A DNA stretch of 8,314 nt, from contig CAJFTV010000082.1 in the NCBI GenBank assembly GCA_904420055.1, positions 1-8,314 of the forward strand, read 5' to 3'. This document shows, piece by piece, positions 6,887-8,314 of this stretch. The first letter of the stretch is position 1, and every line of letters starts with the position of its first letter. A program made the translations under genes and the position numbers. The notes under the pieces are model-generated. The model did not search any database. It saw nothing but the letters and a program-made list of their open reading frames with translations, and was not told the DNA's origin. The stretch comes from Candidatus Alloscillospira gallinarum. Its GTDB lineage: Bacteria; Bacillota; Clostridia; Oscillospirales; Oscillospiraceae.

Positions 6887-8314
6887 ATGGCTGAATTTAG
6901 AAAAAACGACATCATAACATGTCAGATAGATGACTACACAACCGAGGGCAGCGGAATCGCCCATTTTGATGGACGGGTGATATTTATAAAAAACGCTATT
7001 GCCGGGGAAACCTGTAACGTGAAAATCCTCAAAGCCGGGAAGAACATATCTTATGGCAAAATAGAGCGTATAACTGTCCCATCTCCCGAGCGGGTTTTGC
7101 CCTCATGTCCAAATTTTCCAAAGTGCGGCGGCTGTAAACTCATGCATATGACATACGTGGAAGAACTGCGCTTTAAACAGGAAAAGGTAAACTCCGCGCT
7201 AAAGCGCATAGGCGGTCTCACCCTTGAAGTTGACGGCATAACGGGTTCAGACTCGTGTAATTCCTACAGAAACAAAGCCATATACGCCGTAAGCCGGCAG
7301 AACGGGCGCGCTGTAACGGGCTTTTTCCGCGAGCGCACCCACGATGTAATTCCGGCTGAAAAATGCCTCATACAGGACGATTATTCCGACCGTGCGGCCG
7401 CGGCTGTAAGGTGGTGGCTTGACAGATACTCTGTTCCACATTACGACGAAAAGTACGGCTCCGGCAATGTCCGCCATGTGTTCTGCCGCTGCGGCAAAAA
7501 GAGCCGCCAGGGACAGGTAGCGGTTGTTACCTTTACAAATGAGCTTCCACACAAAAGAGCCCTGATTGACAGAATTACAGAGCTGTGTCCGGAAACTGTC
7601 AGCATTGTGCACAATGTAAATACGAGCCGCGGCAACACCGTCCTTGCCGGACAGTTTAATACCATATGGGGCGACGACAGCATAACCGACACGCTGTGCG
7701 GATTAGACTTTAAGCTATCTCCCCGCTCGTTTTACCAGGTTAACAGCCCTCAGGCCGAGCGGCTGTACGAAAAGGCCATGGAATATGCCGACCTGAGCCC
7801 CACGGATACCGCTCTTGACCTTTACTGCGGTACCGGCACAATAACCCTGTGCCTTGCGCAAAGGGCAGGACGCGCCATCGGCGCCGAGATAGTCCCAGAG
7901 GCGATTGAGGACGCGGAGAAAAACGCCGGGGCAAACGGCATTAAAAATGTTGAGTTCATCTGTGCTGATGCGGACGAGGCCGCCTCTCATCTCGCAAGGT
8001 CTGGAATTCACCCGGACGTTGTTGTGCTCGACCCACCCAGGAAAGGACTTGCCCCAGCAGTTATAAGCACCGTTACCGCCATGTCTCCCAAAAGAGTGGT
8101 ATATGTATCGTGCGACCCGGCCACTCTTGCCCGGGACCTAAAAATATTCAGCGGTCTCGGCTACACCCCCAAAAAAGCCCACGCCTTCGACCTCTTCCCC
8201 AGAACCCATCATGTTGAGACGGTATGTCTCCTAACCCGAGAAAAATCCGTCAAGAGCTACGCGTACGTTGACATCACCCCGTCGGAGCTTGGCATGGGCG
8301 GAAAGGTCAAGAAG
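6887..8314 (+). CDS. rlmD: 23S rRNA (uracil-C5)-methyltransferase RlmD/RumA family, open at window end
   Basis: The enzyme uses S-adenosylmethionine to make 5-methyluridine in 23S rRNA: U1939 in E. coli RlmD, and both U747 and U1939 in the Bacillus RlmCD homologue, so site specificity is open here. 476 codons are visible with no stop. An N-terminal TRAM RNA-binding domain (about 4-60) is followed by the [4Fe-4S] cysteines Cys74, Cys80, Cys83 and Cys160. The methyltransferase core shows the SAM motif DLYCGTGT (311-318), DPPRKG (382-387), the catalytic nucleophile Cys409 in SCDPATLARD, and the probable general base Glu444 in HVETV. E. coli RlmD ends about ten residues after that Glu; here at least 32 more follow and run off the edge, suggesting a C-terminal extension as I recall from clostridial homologues. 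ATG 6887 is chosen because the TRAM domain starts at once; its ribosome binding site is weak. The gene lies right behind a terminator, with no obvious promoter of its own. Confidence 0.93.
   Translation, partial: MAEFRKNDIITCQIDDYTTEGSGIAHFDGRVIFIKNAIAGETCNVKILKAGKNISYGKIERITVPSPERVLPSCPNFPKCGGCKLMHMTYVEELRFKQEKVNSALKRIGGLTLEVDGITGSDSCNSYRNKAIYAVSRQNGRAVTGFFRERTHDVIPAEKCLIQDDYSDRAAAAVRWWLDRYSVPHYDEKYGSGNVRHVFCRCGKKSRQGQVAVVTFTNELPHKRALIDRITELCPETVSIVHNVNTSRGNTVLAGQFNTIWGDDSITDTLCGLDFKLSPRSFYQVNSPQAERLYEKAMEYADLSPTDTALDLYCGTGTITLCLAQRAGRAIGAEIVPEAIEDAEKNAGANGIKNVEFICADADEAASHLARSGIHPDVVVLDPPRKGLAPAVISTVTAMSPKRVVYVSCDPATLARDLKIFSGLGYTPKKAHAFDLFPRTHHVETVCLLTREKSVKSYAYVDITPSELGMGGKVKK

Noticed and set aside
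6535..6915. A 126-codon minus-strand frame spanning the small gene and the terminator
   Set aside because: It reads through the terminator hairpin and opposes a gene with a proper ribosome binding site; a coding role is unlikely.
1..8314. Mobile element, phage, CRISPR or defence system
   Set aside because: No transposase, integrase, terminal inverted repeats, regularly spaced repeats or defence domains are visible; all large genes belong to transport or rRNA modification families.

Overview
The window looks like chromosomal DNA from a Gram-positive, low-to-mid G+C bacterium, most likely of the class Clostridia. The reasons are strong GGAGG-type ribosome binding sites, frequent ATA and AGG codons, a heterodimeric BmrCD/TM287-288-type ABC exporter pair, a compact CtpE-like P-type ATPase, and a TrmA/RlmD-type rRNA methyltransferase with its iron-sulfur cysteines and an apparent C-terminal extension. 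No rRNA, tRNA, CRISPR array, insertion sequence or phage gene is visible. The assignment rests on reading the sequence alone; genus cannot be named.

Layout. Minus strand, bases 1-3556: two ABC exporter half-transporters in one operon, read right to left. The upstream gene (1745-3556) ends in a TAATG overlap with the start of the downstream gene (1-1745), whose C-terminus runs off the left edge. Their ATP sites are complementary: one subunit has the Walker B Glu changed to Asp, the other has a degenerate signature motif. This is the hallmark of an asymmetric heterodimer with one consensus and one degenerate site.

Bases 3557-3886 form a divergent intergenic region of 330 bp. It holds a minus-strand promoter and a terminator-like leader hairpin for the ABC operon. 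It also holds an extended -10 plus-strand promoter and a structured leader for the P-type ATPase, and several copies of a GCAGCAC motif.

Plus strand, bases 3887-6816: a ten-helix P-type cation ATPase, probably starting at TTG 3887, is followed 59 bp later by a small two-helix membrane protein with a very acidic tail. A strong intrinsic terminator (6833-6864) ends this unit. Then rlmD (6887 to the right edge) begins only 22 bp after the terminator and remains open at the window end.

Functionally the window is an ordinary housekeeping and transport neighbourhood: drug or lipid export by the ABC pair, cation (possibly Ca2+) transport by the ATPase, and 23S rRNA m5U modification by RlmD. No clearly new system was found. 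The items most worth a second look are the regulatory structures in the divergent region and the small acidic membrane protein paired with the ATPase.
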